Origin: Chitinophagaceae bacterium | Lineage (GTDB): Bacteria; Bacteroidota; Bacteroidia; Chitinophagales; Chitinophagaceae | Assembly: GCA_025362915.1 (NCBI GenBank) | Contig: JANYEU010000401.1 | Coordinates: 1-23,767, forward strand | DNA length: 23,767 nucleotides | Reading direction: 5' to 3' | Part shown: piece after piece, positions 1 through 7,181 of the stretch | How positions within the stretch are numbered: the first letter of the stretch is position 1 | Layout of the letters: each line of letters starts with the position of its first letter | Notes under the pieces: model-generated | What the model was told of the DNA's origin: nothing | The model's database searches: none | Seen by the model: the letters and a program-made list of their open reading frames with translations, nothing else | Position numbers and translations under genes: made by a program

Positions 1-1457
1 TTGTAAATCTCATCCGCCAAATAATTACCTATTGTATAAGGAATAACAAAGTATCCATCAGCCAAACCTTGCATCAAGGCACTTGCACCCAAACGGTTTG
101 CACCATGATCGCTAAAGTTAGCTTCTCCCAAAGCATAAACACCTTTAATAGATGTTTGTAGTTCGTAATCAACCCATAAACCACCCATTGTATAGTGAAC
201 AGCAGGATAGATACGCATCGGTATTTCGTAAGGGTTTTCGCCAGTAATCTTTTGATACATATCAAATAGGTTACCGTATTTTTCCTTCACTACTTCTTTG
301 CCCAGTACAATTATCTCTTCCTTAGAAATATTTTCCAAGCCTTTCTTGCTCACTTCTATCTTACCATAACGTTCAATAGCCGCTGCGTAATCCAAATAAA
401 CCGCTTGTTTACTAGTACCTACGCCATAGCCAGCATCGCAACGTTCTTTAGCCGCACGGCTAGCCACGTCTCTCGGTACCAAGTTGCCAAACGCTGGGTA
501 TCTTCTTTCCAAATAATAATCTCTTTCTGTTTCTGGTATATCAACTGCTTTTCTAGTATCACCTTGTTTTAATGGCACCCAAATACGACCATCATTACGC
601 AAGCTTTCGCTCATCAAAGTCAATTTACTTTGGTGATCTCCACTTACAGGGATACAAGTAGGGTGAATCTGTGTGAAGCAAGGATTTGCAAATGCAGCTC
701 CTTTTTTGTGTGCTTTCCAAGTAGCTGATACGTTACTGCCCATTGCATTAGTAGATAGATAAAATACATTACCATAACCACCACTGCACAACAATACTGC
801 ATTACCAAAATGACGCTCTAGTTTACCAGTAATCAAGTCGCGGGCAATAATACCTTGCGCCTTGCCATCAACCATTACGATCTCCAACATTTCATGACGG
901 GAATACATGGTAACATTTCCCAAAGAAATTTGTCTTTCTAAGCCTTGATAAGCGCCTATCAATAATTGCTGACCCGTTTGACCGGCAGCATAAAATGTAC
1001 GTTGAACCTGTGTACCACCAAAGCTACGGTTGCTCAACAAACCGCCATATTCCCTTGCAAAAGGAACACCTTGCGCCACACATTGGTCAATAATGTTTCC
1101 ACTCACTTCACTCAAACGGTGAACGTTGGCTTCCCTTGCACGATAGTCACCACCTTTAATGGTATCGTAAAACAAACGGAAAACGCTATCACCATCATTC
1201 TGATAGTTCTTGGCGGCATTGATACCACCCTGAGCCGCAATAGAGTGCGCCCTACGTGGACTATCCTGAAAACAAAATGCCTTTACCTTGTATCCCAACT
1301 CACCCAAAGTAGCAGCGGCAGAAGCACCAGCCAAGCCCGTACCTATCACTATCACTTCTAGTTTGCGCTTGTTTGCCGGGTTCACCAACTTACAATGTCC
1401 TTTATAGTCTGTCCATTTATCGTCTAAAGAACCAGCCGGGATTTTTGCATCTAACAT
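1..1457 (-). CDS. sdhA: Succinate dehydrogenase/fumarate reductase flavoprotein subunit (partial, C-terminus off window)
   Basis: This is the catalytic flavoprotein of respiratory complex II, which oxidises succinate to fumarate at the cytoplasmic face of the inner membrane. The frame is open from the ATG at 1457 to the window edge, giving 485 codons. Visible motifs are the Rossmann dinucleotide fold VIGTGLAGASAAATLGELG near residues 36-55, the covalent-FAD histidine in AHSIAAQGG (His71), the active-site HPTCIP segment, and HYTMGGLWVDYE followed by ALGEANFSDHGANRLGAS. Family members in Bacteroidota are usually about 640-670 residues, so roughly 150 or more residues lie to the left. The sdhC gene lies 130 bp upstream on the same strand; sdhB is expected beyond the edge. 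The family assignment is secure. Use as dehydrogenase rather than fumarate reductase is inferred from the family and context. Confidence 0.96.
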   Translation of the reverse strand, partial: MLDAKIPAGSLDDKWTDYKGHCKLVNPANKRKLEVIVIGTGLAGASAAATLGELGYKVKAFCFQDSPRRAHSIAAQGGINAAKNYQNDGDSVFRLFYDTIKGGDYRAREANVHRLSEVSGNIIDQCVAQGVPFAREYGGLLSNRSFGGTQVQRTFYAAGQTGQQLLIGAYQGLERQISLGNVTMYSRHEMLEIVMVDGKAQGIIARDLITGKLERHFGNAVLLCSGGYGNVFYLSTNAMGSNVSATWKAHKKGAAFANPCFTQIHPTCIPVSGDHQSKLTLMSESLRNDGRIWVPLKQGDTRKAVDIPETERDYYLERRYPAFGNLVPRDVASRAAKERCDAGYGVGTSKQAVYLDYAAAIERYGKIEVSKKGLENISKEEIIVLGKEVVKEKYGNLFDMYQKITGENPYEIPMRIYPAVHYTMGGLWVDYELQTSIKGVYALGEANFSDHGANRLGASALMQGLADGYFVIPYTIGNYLADEIY

Positions 1458-1523
1458 TGTATCTCTTTATTTAGAATTAAATGATTATTTATAACTAAAA
1501 CCTAATTTCTCAATTCCCCCCTT

Positions 1524-1569
1524 GTTACAGGTTACTAGTTGCAAGTTTCAAGTACTGGAAACCTGTAAC
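1524..1569. repeat. Inverted repeat between sdhC and sdhA
   Basis: GTTACAGGTT at 1524-1533 is perfectly complementary to AACCTGTAAC at 1560-1569, giving a 10-bp stem around a 26-nt loop. The CCTGTAAC word is tandemly duplicated on the right arm. It lies inside the 130-bp gap of the sdhC-sdhA transcript and has no T-run in either direction. It looks like an intergenic palindromic repeat rather than a terminator. An effect on sdhA expression would be inference. Confidence 0.6.
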
Positions 1570-1587
1570 CTGTAACTATGTGTGATA

Positions 1588-2259
1588 TTATGACAACCAA
1601 CCGAAATAGAAACTCAATGGCATCATGATAAAAGCCAAAGGCACTATGATGGAAAAGCCCAATCCAAGGCAGCTAAATATTGCATTGTACCTTTTATTAT
1701 GTACACCAACGGTTCTGAAAGCACTCTGAAAGCCATGTGCCAGATGGTAGCCCAAAGAAAGGCATCCCAATACATAAACAATAACCACCCACAACTCGCT
1801 GAACTCCACTTTCATCTTATCGTAAAGGTTTATTTCTTCGCCCAATAAAAACCCTTGGTGCGCACGGTTTGGAAACCAGAAATCCGATAGGTGAATTACC
1901 AAGAATATCAAAACAATGGTACCCAGCAAGCCCATACTTCTGCTATACCACTTGCTACCCCTGTTGCCATAATTTATAGCATAGCCAATACCTCTTTTGC
2001 TGCGGTTGGAAAGCTCCAGCATCAGCCCTTGAATGATGTGCAGCAGTAATCCTGCAAACAAACCAATTTCCAGAATGCGGGGAACAACATTGTTGCCCAT
2101 AAAGTGTGCACCTGCATTAAACATTACACCACCATCGTTTGCCCATATACAGGCATTCAAACCAACGTGTACTATTAAAAATAAAATCAGGAAGATTCCG
2201 GTAAAACTCATTACCAACTTTTTACCAACTGATGATGTAAAGACTTCTTTCCAGGTCAT
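1588..2259 (-). CDS. sdhC: Succinate dehydrogenase cytochrome b subunit (b558 family)
   Basis: This is the membrane anchor and haem-binding subunit of complex II, of the single-polypeptide b558 type seen in Bacteroidota and Bacillus. The protein is 223 residues from the ATG at 2259, starting MTWKEVFTSSVGKK. It shows five hydrophobic segments, with histidines in FLIVHVGLN, LLLHIIQG, LVIHLSDFW and GYHLAHGFQSAF that are candidate haem ligands. An in-frame TTG at 2289 would add ten residues, but it sits inside the promoter -7 box (2287-2294), so the ATG at 2259 is chosen. The sdhA gene follows after 130 bp. No sdhD is present, as expected for this type. Confidence 0.93.
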   Translation of the reverse strand: MTWKEVFTSSVGKKLVMSFTGIFLILFLIVHVGLNACIWANDGGVMFNAGAHFMGNNVVPRILEIGLFAGLLLHIIQGLMLELSNRSKRGIGYAINYGNRGSKWYSRSMGLLGTIVLIFLVIHLSDFWFPNRAHQGFLLGEEINLYDKMKVEFSELWVVIVYVLGCLSLGYHLAHGFQSAFRTVGVHNKRYNAIFSCLGLGFSIIVPLAFIMMPLSFYFGWLS

Positions 2260-2286
2260 TGAGCAGAATTTTTTGTTAAGCGGCGG

Positions 2287-2320
2287 CAAATGTAACGATA
2301 GTGCAATAGTTTTTTACCAA
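2287..2320 (-). promoter_or_regulatory. Promoter for sdhCA(B), Bacteroidota type
   Basis: On the minus strand the -7 box TACATTTG (2294 to 2287) matches the TAnnTTTG consensus. A TTGG -33 element lies at 2320-2317, with 23 bp between TTG and the -7 box. The transcript would start near 2281, about 20 nt before the ATG at 2259. The match is seen in the sequence; activity is inferred. Confidence 0.6.
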
Positions 2321-2649
2321 TCTCGAAGATGTTTATTTTCCGAAAACGGTATCGTAATCTCAAAAAAAACTATTAATTATTACATCGGTCATATATTTAT
2401 TACAATAATCAATTATTATGGTTCAATGTTGGGCTGATTGTGTAAATTATGCTGCGGAAACATTCGCTTACCATCCTTGCAAAACCAAAAGCTACATACT
2501 TGCGGAAGCATCAAGTGAATCCGCGTTTGGATTTATATTCCATACGCAGGCACACACTTTCACAATTAACCCTTTTTACTACATAATTATCCTAATTTTT
2601 TTGTATGGCTAAGAAATTGTAAAAGTGTACACCAATCAAACTTAAAAAA
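2321..2649. other. Non-coding stretch with a degenerate repeat copy
   Basis: No convincing gene is seen. A possible 64-codon plus-strand frame (2418-2612) has no family-like features. Around 2474-2510 the words CCTTGCAAAACC and CTTGCGGAAGC occur 12 bp apart. The same pair, CCGTGCAAAACC then CTTGCGGCAGC, recurs 9 bp apart at about 20830-20865. This suggests a degenerate copy of a dispersed element. The upstream region of the small gene at 2650 lies at its right end. Confidence 0.35.
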
Positions 2650-2841
2650 ATGAATGATACACCTTATTGCCAAGCCTTTAACAAATACACAAAAGCGGTA
2701 CTCAACTTGGAAAATTATAAGAATTTATCACTGATTGAAAAGAACAAAGGAATTGCAAGCAACTTGACACATTCTGAAATTGATATTTTAATAGATGGTG
2801 GCGTGTTAGATTTGGATTTCAAACTATATTACAAACCTTAG
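2650..2841 (+). CDS. Small hypothetical protein, 63 residues
   Basis: The ATG at 2650 follows an A-rich leader (CTTAAAAAAATG) of the kind Bacteroidota use. The product is soluble, 63 residues, with no signal peptide or membrane segment. The N-terminal two thirds look helical (YTKAVLNLENYKNLSLIEKNKGI), followed by LTHSEIDILIDGGVLDLDF. I do not recognise a family. The strongest reason to believe in the gene is an intrinsic terminator that begins five bases after the TAG. No partner gene is adjacent, so it appears to be a single-gene transcription unit. Confidence 0.5.
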   Translation: MNDTPYCQAFNKYTKAVLNLENYKNLSLIEKNKGIASNLTHSEIDILIDGGVLDLDFKLYYKP

Positions 2842-2845
2842 TTCC

Positions 2846-2872
2846 AAAGGCGGCATATATCCGCTTTTTTTT
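2846..2872 (+). terminator. Intrinsic terminator of the small gene
   Basis: AAAGGCGG (2846-2853) can pair with CCGCTTTT (2861-2868), with one G-T wobble and a 7-nt loop, followed by T residues through 2872. It starts directly after the stop codon at 2841, so it terminates the 63-residue gene. Confidence 0.75.
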
Positions 2873-3057
2873 CTGCCCTTGTTTGTATTACCCACTGATG
2901 TTCGTACTCTTCACCACATCAATCAATAAAATATTTCAATTAACAACTCCTTTCACAAATATATAGCCTCTATCTTCTCAATTCATACTCCTTCCCCTTC
3001 GCACAACCTTCAAAATTTATAAAAAACCAGACTTTCAAAAGGAAAACCTTGGGTTTT
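2873..3057. other. AT-rich intergenic stretch, nothing identified
   Basis: This is low-GC, pyrimidine-rich sequence between the terminator and the tandem array. I see no gene, RNA or clear promoter in it. It belongs to a 755-bp gene-free interval (2842-3596) whose remaining parts are listed separately. Confidence 0.5.
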
Positions 3058-3312
3058 AATAAAATAACAGATGTTGTCAATCGGGCAGGCTTATTATTTT
3101 ATGTAAGAACAGCGGTTCCATGTATAGAAGATGACTTTTAGAATAAAATAACACCCATTCTATACATAGAATAGGACTTTTGAAATAAAATAACACCTAT
3201 TCTATACGTGTAATAGGTGTTCTGAAATAAAATAACACCCATTCTATGTATGGAATAGGACTTCTGAAATAAAATAACACCGATGCCATGTATAGAATAG
3301 GAGTTATTTTAT
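3058..3312. repeat. 42-bp tandem repeat array, six units, each a decayed palindrome
   Basis: Units begin at 3058, 3100, 3142, 3184, 3226 and 3268, exactly 42 bp apart. Five carry AATAAAATAACA at the start; the unit at 3100 is the most diverged there. The core of each is palindromic: ATTCTAT-AC-ATAGAAT in the 3142 unit and ACACCTATT...AATAGGTGT in the 3184 unit. In the last unit ATAAAATAACACC pairs with GGAGTTATTTTAT (one mismatch). The first unit also ends in an inverted TTATTATTTTAT. There are no unique spacers, so this is not a CRISPR array. It lies about 120 bp upstream of the promoter of the gene at 3597. Confidence 0.85.
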
Positions 3313-3361
3313 GCAATTTGGAGTTTGTATCTATCAGATTGTGCTATAATGTTGCTATTTT

Positions 3362-3383
3362 AATATATAACCGGTTATATATT
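3362..3383. promoter_or_regulatory. Perfect 22-bp palindrome, candidate operator
   Basis: AATATATAACC at 3362-3372 is followed by its exact reverse complement at 3373-3383 with no loop. No T-run follows, so it is not a terminator. It sits 51 bp upstream of the -33 element of the promoter at 3434-3462, a position compatible with binding of a dimeric regulator. The symmetry is seen; the binding role is inferred. Confidence 0.45.
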
Positions 3384-3433
3384 CCTGTTAAAAAGAAAAA
3401 ATAATTTAATTGGATAATAATTAATAATAAAAG

Positions 3434-3462
3434 TTGGTAATTGTGCAGAAGTGATACTTTTG
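3434..3462 (+). promoter_or_regulatory. Promoter for the gene at 3597
   Basis: A TTGG -33 element at 3434-3437 and a TACTTTTG -7 box at 3455-3462 match the Bacteroidota consensus, with 18 bp between TTG and the box. The transcript would begin near 3468, leaving a leader of about 130 nt. That leader contains a small hairpin, GTGAT-GGT-ATCAC (3541-3553), followed by GTTTTTC, which is possibly attenuator-like but weak. Confidence 0.6.
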
Positions 3463-3596
3463 ATACTTCGAATGATTTTTCGAGCTTATTAGGTTATTCT
3501 TAAACAATGACAAAGTTTAGTAATAGCAGGGGATAAACCGGTGATGGTATCACGTTTTTCTTACGCTTAATCTTTTTATTGTTTAAAATTAATATC

Positions 3597-4529
3597 ATGA
3601 GTTCTTCAAGAATACTGCCTAAGTCTAATATTAGTCGCCAAAAGGCAATGAATACTGCCAAAACCAAGAAAGACAGTCTGCCATCTGCAAAAAATGCCAT
3701 GACCCCCACTACAAGTACCAGATTGGATACAGATAATGCCAGTTATAATGCACTGATGGACGCCGTAACGGCTGCCGAACAGGTGCAAAGAGAAGCTGGT
3801 GAAGCTGCCGACCCATGGCGTTTGTTGCTTCACGACAATATAGGCAGTTACTTTAAGGGGCTTAACATTGGTATTGTAATAAAAGAAATTCCAAATAGTG
3901 CAAGGTCTTTTTACAAGCTACCAATAGGCAACAAAAAATTACCCGTAACCAATACTGATGCACAATTGCTAGATTGGGGGCAAAAAATAATTACTGGCGA
4001 TGCAAAAAGGGTATTGGACGGCGGTTATGTAATCACCTTGCCTACCATAGCCTCGTTTACCGCTGTGTTTAATAGTACAAAAACAGCCATCACTGCATTT
4101 AGTAACGCTAAAACTGCGCTAACAGATGCGCAAACAGCCGTAAACGCAAAGGAAGCCGAGATGAACAGCCTGATATTGCGGATGTGGAATGAGATAGAAA
4201 CAACCTACAGCGAGCTTGACCCTCCCGCCAAAAGGTCTGCAGCAAGGCAGTGGGGCGTAAAATATTTATTTATCGGAAACCCAGCCATTGTTTCGGGCAT
4301 TATAACCAACAGCATTACCGGGCTTCCAATGGCACGTGTGACTGTAAAATTGATGGGTTCTAACAATAAGGTGCTAACCGATGACAACGGTTACTTCGAA
4401 CTAAATACTTCTCTTTATGGTGACCTAGAACTACTTGCCAAAATAACCGGCTACACAGACAACATAACCGATATACTGATGGAAAACGGCGGCACAATGG
4501 TGGTTGATGTGATGATGGTGCATAAATAA
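3597..4529 (+). CDS. Protein with C-terminal carboxypeptidase-regulatory-like domain
   Basis: The product is 310 residues from the ATG at 3597; an in-frame TTG at 3579 is less likely. Residues from about 231 to 310 form a beta-sandwich of the carboxypeptidase-regulatory-like type: VSGIITNSITGLPMARVTVKL, then TDDNGYFEL and TGYTDN. This domain is usually on exported Bacteroidota proteins, but no signal peptide or lipobox is present here. The N-terminus is Lys/Ser-rich; residues about 40-150 are unassigned, with a conserved-looking WGQKI segment. Residues about 155-200 are Ala/Thr-rich and helical, possibly coiled coil. The gene has its own promoter and terminator and no operon partners. I recall similar proteins annotated only by the C-terminal domain in Chitinophagaceae. 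The function is unknown. Confidence 0.75.
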   Translation: MSSSRILPKSNISRQKAMNTAKTKKDSLPSAKNAMTPTTSTRLDTDNASYNALMDAVTAAEQVQREAGEAADPWRLLLHDNIGSYFKGLNIGIVIKEIPNSARSFYKLPIGNKKLPVTNTDAQLLDWGQKIITGDAKRVLDGGYVITLPTIASFTAVFNSTKTAITAFSNAKTALTDAQTAVNAKEAEMNSLILRMWNEIETTYSELDPPAKRSAARQWGVKYLFIGNPAIVSGIITNSITGLPMARVTVKLMGSNNKVLTDDNGYFELNTSLYGDLELLAKITGYTDNITDILMENGGTMVVDVMMVHK

Positions 4530-4607
4530 ACTTATAGCAGAGAGTTGAAAGTAGATAGTTGAAAGTTAAGGATGAAAGTAGATAGTTGAGTGTTTTGGAT
4601 TATATAA

Positions 4608-4651
4608 AAAAGAGGCAGTTGGGAAGTATTATCTTTCTCACTGCCTCTTTT
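4608..4651 (+). terminator. Terminator hairpin, first copy of a repeated type
   Basis: AAAAGAGGCAGT (4608-4619) pairs perfectly with ACTGCCTCTTTT (4640-4651). The flanking A- and T-runs make it potentially bidirectional. It lies 79 bp after the stop of the preceding gene. The left arm plus TTGGGA is shared with the hairpin at 11590-11638. A larger surrounding inverted repeat also exists: AGTTGAAAGTTA at about 4557-4568 pairs with TAACTTTCAACT at about 4684-4695. Confidence 0.75.
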
Positions 4652-4760
4652 CTTTTAACTTATTACTATCGGCTTTTGACTTATAACTTTCAACTTTTCT
4701 TCCCATTATTTCGTTTTCACTTACTTTTACCTTTGTGCAAGCTATTAAAGCTGATGGATG

Positions 4761-4870
4761 GCATTTCGACGATAGGAGAAATCTAATCGAAAACTAGCCT
4801 GTCAGCCTGGCTTGTCGGAGGCGGGATGAAATGTTTAAAATGTTTGCATTTCGACAAGCTCAATGTTACA
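4761..4870. repeat. Mosaic of short interspersed repeat fragments
   Basis: The word GCATTTCGAC occurs at 4761 and again at 4846, followed by GATAGGAGAAATCT in one case and AAGCTCAATG in the other. Sequences of the form TTTCGAC-AAGCTCAATG and the GAGAAATCT type recur between genes in many Bacteroidota genomes (from memory). The interval 4652-4975 has no believable gene; the plus-strand frame 4831-5184 is out of phase with the permease that it overlaps. Confidence 0.5.
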
Positions 4871-4975
4871 ATCATCTTTATTTTCTAAGTGAAAAGCAAT
4901 GTCATAATCATTTAGTAATAATGGGGAGACCGAAGCGATTTGAATTTCAAATTATTACTTACAATTTACTACTTT

Positions 4976-5710
4976 ATGGCTCACGACATATATCTGTTTT
5001 ATGGCTTACTGTTGCTGGTAGCGTTCCTGTATTCGTCGGTGGGGCATGGTGGTGCAAGCGGCTATCTGGCATTGATGGCTATATTCAGCATTGCCCCAAA
5101 CGTAATGAAACCAACGGCACTACTGCTAAACCTGTTTGTGTCGGGTACCTCTTTTATACAATTTTATCGGGGCAATCATTTTAAATATAAACTATTTATT
5201 CCGTTTGCCATTGCCTCCATACCGATGGCTTTTTTGGGCGGACTGATATTGGTGGATGGAACTATCTATAAGAAGATGCTGGGTGGCTTTTTACTGCTTG
5301 CCGCCATCAGGTTCTTGGTGTTTCCTAACTTTAAGGTAACTGAAATAAGGAAATCGAACTTTGCATTGTCGCTATTGATTGGCGGCGTTATTGGGCTATT
5401 GTCGGGCATGATTGGCATTGGCGGCGGCATTATCCTTTCTCCAGTTTTGTTATTATTAAAGTGGACCGACCAAAAGCAAACGGCTGCCATAAGTGCTGCT
5501 TTCATCTTTGTAAACTCGGTTGCAGGCTTGGCAGGGCAACTTACCAAAGGCATACATTTTAGTGTGGATATGTTCTCGTATGTGGCCGTTGCCTTTGTAG
5601 GCGGTATGTTGGGTGCTTATTATGGTGCACACAGGTTTAAACAAACAGTATTGAAGAATGTACTTTCCATCGTTTTATTATTCGCCGCCATTAAACTGCT
5701 CAATATATAA
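4976..5710 (+). CDS. TSUP-family permease (sulfite exporter TauE/SafE-like)
   Basis: This integral membrane transporter has 244 residues from the ATG at 4976 (MAHDIYLFYGL); a TTG at 4940 would add an unlikely 12-residue tail. About seven or eight hydrophobic segments are seen. Two pseudo-symmetric halves carry the family signatures SVGHGGASGYLALMA near the N-terminus and GMIGIGGGIILSPVLLL in the middle. TSUP proteins move sulfur-containing or organic anions such as sulfite, sulfoacetate or thiosulfate. The stop codon directly abuts the ATG of moaD, so the two genes are co-transcribed and probably translationally coupled. A sulfur-related job next to molybdopterin genes is plausible, for example around a molybdenum sulfite-oxidising enzyme, but the substrate cannot be read from sequence. 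Confidence 0.87.
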   Translation: MAHDIYLFYGLLLLVAFLYSSVGHGGASGYLALMAIFSIAPNVMKPTALLLNLFVSGTSFIQFYRGNHFKYKLFIPFAIASIPMAFLGGLILVDGTIYKKMLGGFLLLAAIRFLVFPNFKVTEIRKSNFALSLLIGGVIGLLSGMIGIGGGIILSPVLLLLKWTDQKQTAAISAAFIFVNSVAGLAGQLTKGIHFSVDMFSYVAVAFVGGMLGAYYGAHRFKQTVLKNVLSIVLLFAAIKLLNI

Positions 5711-5941
5711 ATGCAAGTAACCATCATCACATTCGGACAAATAGCGGAACTTTTTTGTGGTAAGATTACATTGGAGAACGTACACGATACGGATTCATTA
5801 CAGCAAAGATTGGTAGAGCAATATCCAGCATTAGTCAATATTAAATATGCCATAGCAGTTGATAAAAAGCTTGTTTCGGGGAATGTGGCAATTAGTGAAA
5901 CATCAAGTATAGCATTGCTTCCACCTTTCTCCGGGGGGTAG
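5711..5941 (+). CDS. moaD: Molybdopterin synthase sulfur carrier subunit MoaD
   Basis: This is the small ubiquitin-like subunit of molybdopterin synthase. It is adenylated by MoeB, thiocarboxylated at its C-terminal glycine, and donates sulfur to precursor Z together with MoaE. The protein has 76 residues with the beta-grasp pattern VTIITFGQIAELF at the start, a helix DSLQQRLVEQYPAL, then AIAVDKKLV and the diagnostic ending LPPFSGG. The free Gly-Gly terminus requires termination at the TAG (5939-5941). The ATG abuts the stop of the TSUP gene. The sequence downstream of the TAG stays open in the same frame into moeB. Confidence 0.93.
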   Translation: MQVTIITFGQIAELFCGKITLENVHDTDSLQQRLVEQYPALVNIKYAIAVDKKLVSGNVAISETSSIALLPPFSGG

Positions 5942-5946
5942 ATATT

Positions 5947-5967
5947 AAGGAAGGCTTCGCTTTCCTT
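5947..5967 (+). repeat. Hairpin in the moaD-moeB gap
   Basis: AAGGAAGGC (5947-5955) pairs with GCTTTCCTT (5959-5967) around a TTC loop, with one G-T wobble. It begins six bases after the moaD stop and is followed by TGGGGTTAGG rather than a T-run, so it is not a standard terminator. It could slow or load ribosomes ahead of moeB, but that is speculative. Confidence 0.5.
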
Positions 5968-6031
5968 TGGGGTTAGGTGCTATTTTACCCCTTTAAGGGT
6001 TGGGGTTTATTTTTTTCATTCAAATCATTTA

Positions 6032-7138
6032 ATCATCAATAGCAACGATAAAGAACGATACAGCAGACAGATTGCACTGAAGCAGTTTGGTGAATTGGCA
6101 CAGCAGAAACTATTACAAGCCAAGGTATTGGTGGTGGGTGCTGGTGGATTGGGATGCCCTGCCTTGCAATATTTGGCGGCTGCGGGTGTTGGGAATATTG
6201 GTATTGTAGATGATGATAGGGTTTCGCTTTCTAACCTGCACAGGCAGGTATTGTATAGCACAAACGATGTTGACTTGCCCAAAGCGGCAATGGCAGCAGG
6301 GGTATTGTTGGTATTAAATCCAACTATTACTGTCAATGCTTTCCCTATTAGATTGGATACCAGTAATGCTTTGGAACTGATAGGGAACTATGATGTGGTA
6401 ATTGATGGAACAGACAATTTTGCTTCGCGATACCTGATAAATGATGCTTGTGTGCTACTTAAAAAGCCACTTATATATGGAAGCATCTATCAGTTTGAAG
6501 GGCAGGTGGCTGTCTTTAATATTGTAGATGAGAATGAGGTTGCATCGGCCAATTACCGTGATTTGTTTCCCCAGCAACCCGATAATAATGAAGTGCCCAA
6601 TTGCAGTGAAGCAGGTGTTATTGGGGTATTGCCAGGTATTATTGGTACCATGATGGCGAATGAGTGCATTAAATTGATTACGGGCATTGGTAGTTTATTG
6701 GTTAATAAACTACTTATCTATAATACCCTGAGCAACCAGATATGCGAGCTGGATATTATGCCTAAAGAAGAAACCATCCAGTTGATACCTGCCAATGAAG
6801 AAGCTTTTAAAGCCACACAATATTCTTTTTCTTGCGAAGCAGAACATTCGTTTAAAAATGTAGGTATAAAAGACTTTCTTACGTTGATGCAAGAAGAAGA
6901 TACCATTGTAATTGATGTACGGGAGATAGGGGAGAAGCCCATCATCACTTCATTCGAACATATAAATATTCCGATGAGTGTATTGAAAGAGCAAGGGCAG
7001 CGTATTGGTCAGAAAAATGTTCTTGTCTTTTGTCATGCAGGTATCAGGAGTGTGGATGCGGCGTTGTATTTATCCAACGGAAAGAATAAGGTGTATAATT
7101 TGAAGGGGGGAATTGTTAGGTATAATATCAATAAGTAA
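6032..7138 (+). CDS. moeB: Molybdopterin-synthase adenylyltransferase MoeB with C-terminal rhodanese domain
   Basis: This E1-like enzyme adenylates the C-terminus of MoaD; the fused rhodanese domain would supply persulfide sulfur. The conserved N-terminus ERYSRQIALKQFGE is encoded from 6053, ahead of the nucleotide-binding GAGGLG (about 6134-6151), DDDRVSLSNLHRQ, and DGTDNFASRYL. The acceptor-type Cys is in PNCSEAGV. The rhodanese domain near the C-terminus has the active loop CHAGIRS. Neither zinc CxxC pair of E. coli MoeB is present: the first position reads SANYRDLFP and the second is absent. No ATG, GTG or TTG precedes the conserved N-terminus in frame. The start shown (ATC at 6032, or 6035) is a guess; the next standard candidate, TTG at 6095, would remove the RYSRQ segment. 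It lies between moaD and moaE. Confidence 0.88.
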   Translation: MINSNDKERYSRQIALKQFGELAQQKLLQAKVLVVGAGGLGCPALQYLAAAGVGNIGIVDDDRVSLSNLHRQVLYSTNDVDLPKAAMAAGVLLVLNPTITVNAFPIRLDTSNALELIGNYDVVIDGTDNFASRYLINDACVLLKKPLIYGSIYQFEGQVAVFNIVDENEVASANYRDLFPQQPDNNEVPNCSEAGVIGVLPGIIGTMMANECIKLITGIGSLLVNKLLIYNTLSNQICELDIMPKEETIQLIPANEEAFKATQYSFSCEAEHSFKNVGIKDFLTLMQEEDTIVIDVREIGEKPIITSFEHINIPMSVLKEQGQRIGQKNVLVFCHAGIRSVDAALYLSNGKNKVYNLKGGIVRYNINK

Positions 7139-7181
7139 AAGACTATCACTATTTAATTTCAAAGAGTTCTAACCCAGTGAA

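Noticed and set aside
966..1361. Plus-strand frame of 131 codons
   Set aside because: It is entirely antisense to the strongly supported sdhA gene and has no family features.
2257..2289. Upstream TTG start for sdhC at 2289
   Set aside because: The TTG overlaps the TACATTTG -7 promoter box, so it would precede the transcript start; the ATG at 2259 is used instead.
2418..2612. Plus-strand frame of 64 codons
   Set aside because: No recognisable domain, no terminator and no clear promoter; it overlaps a degenerate repeat copy.
3058..3312. Possible CRISPR array
   Set aside because: Regular 42-bp spacing, but the segments between the conserved words are also related to one another and palindromic. 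There are no unique spacers and no cas genes.
4831..5184. Plus-strand frame of 117 codons upstream of the permease
   Set aside because: Its first part lies in interspersed repeats and its second part is the permease gene read out of frame.
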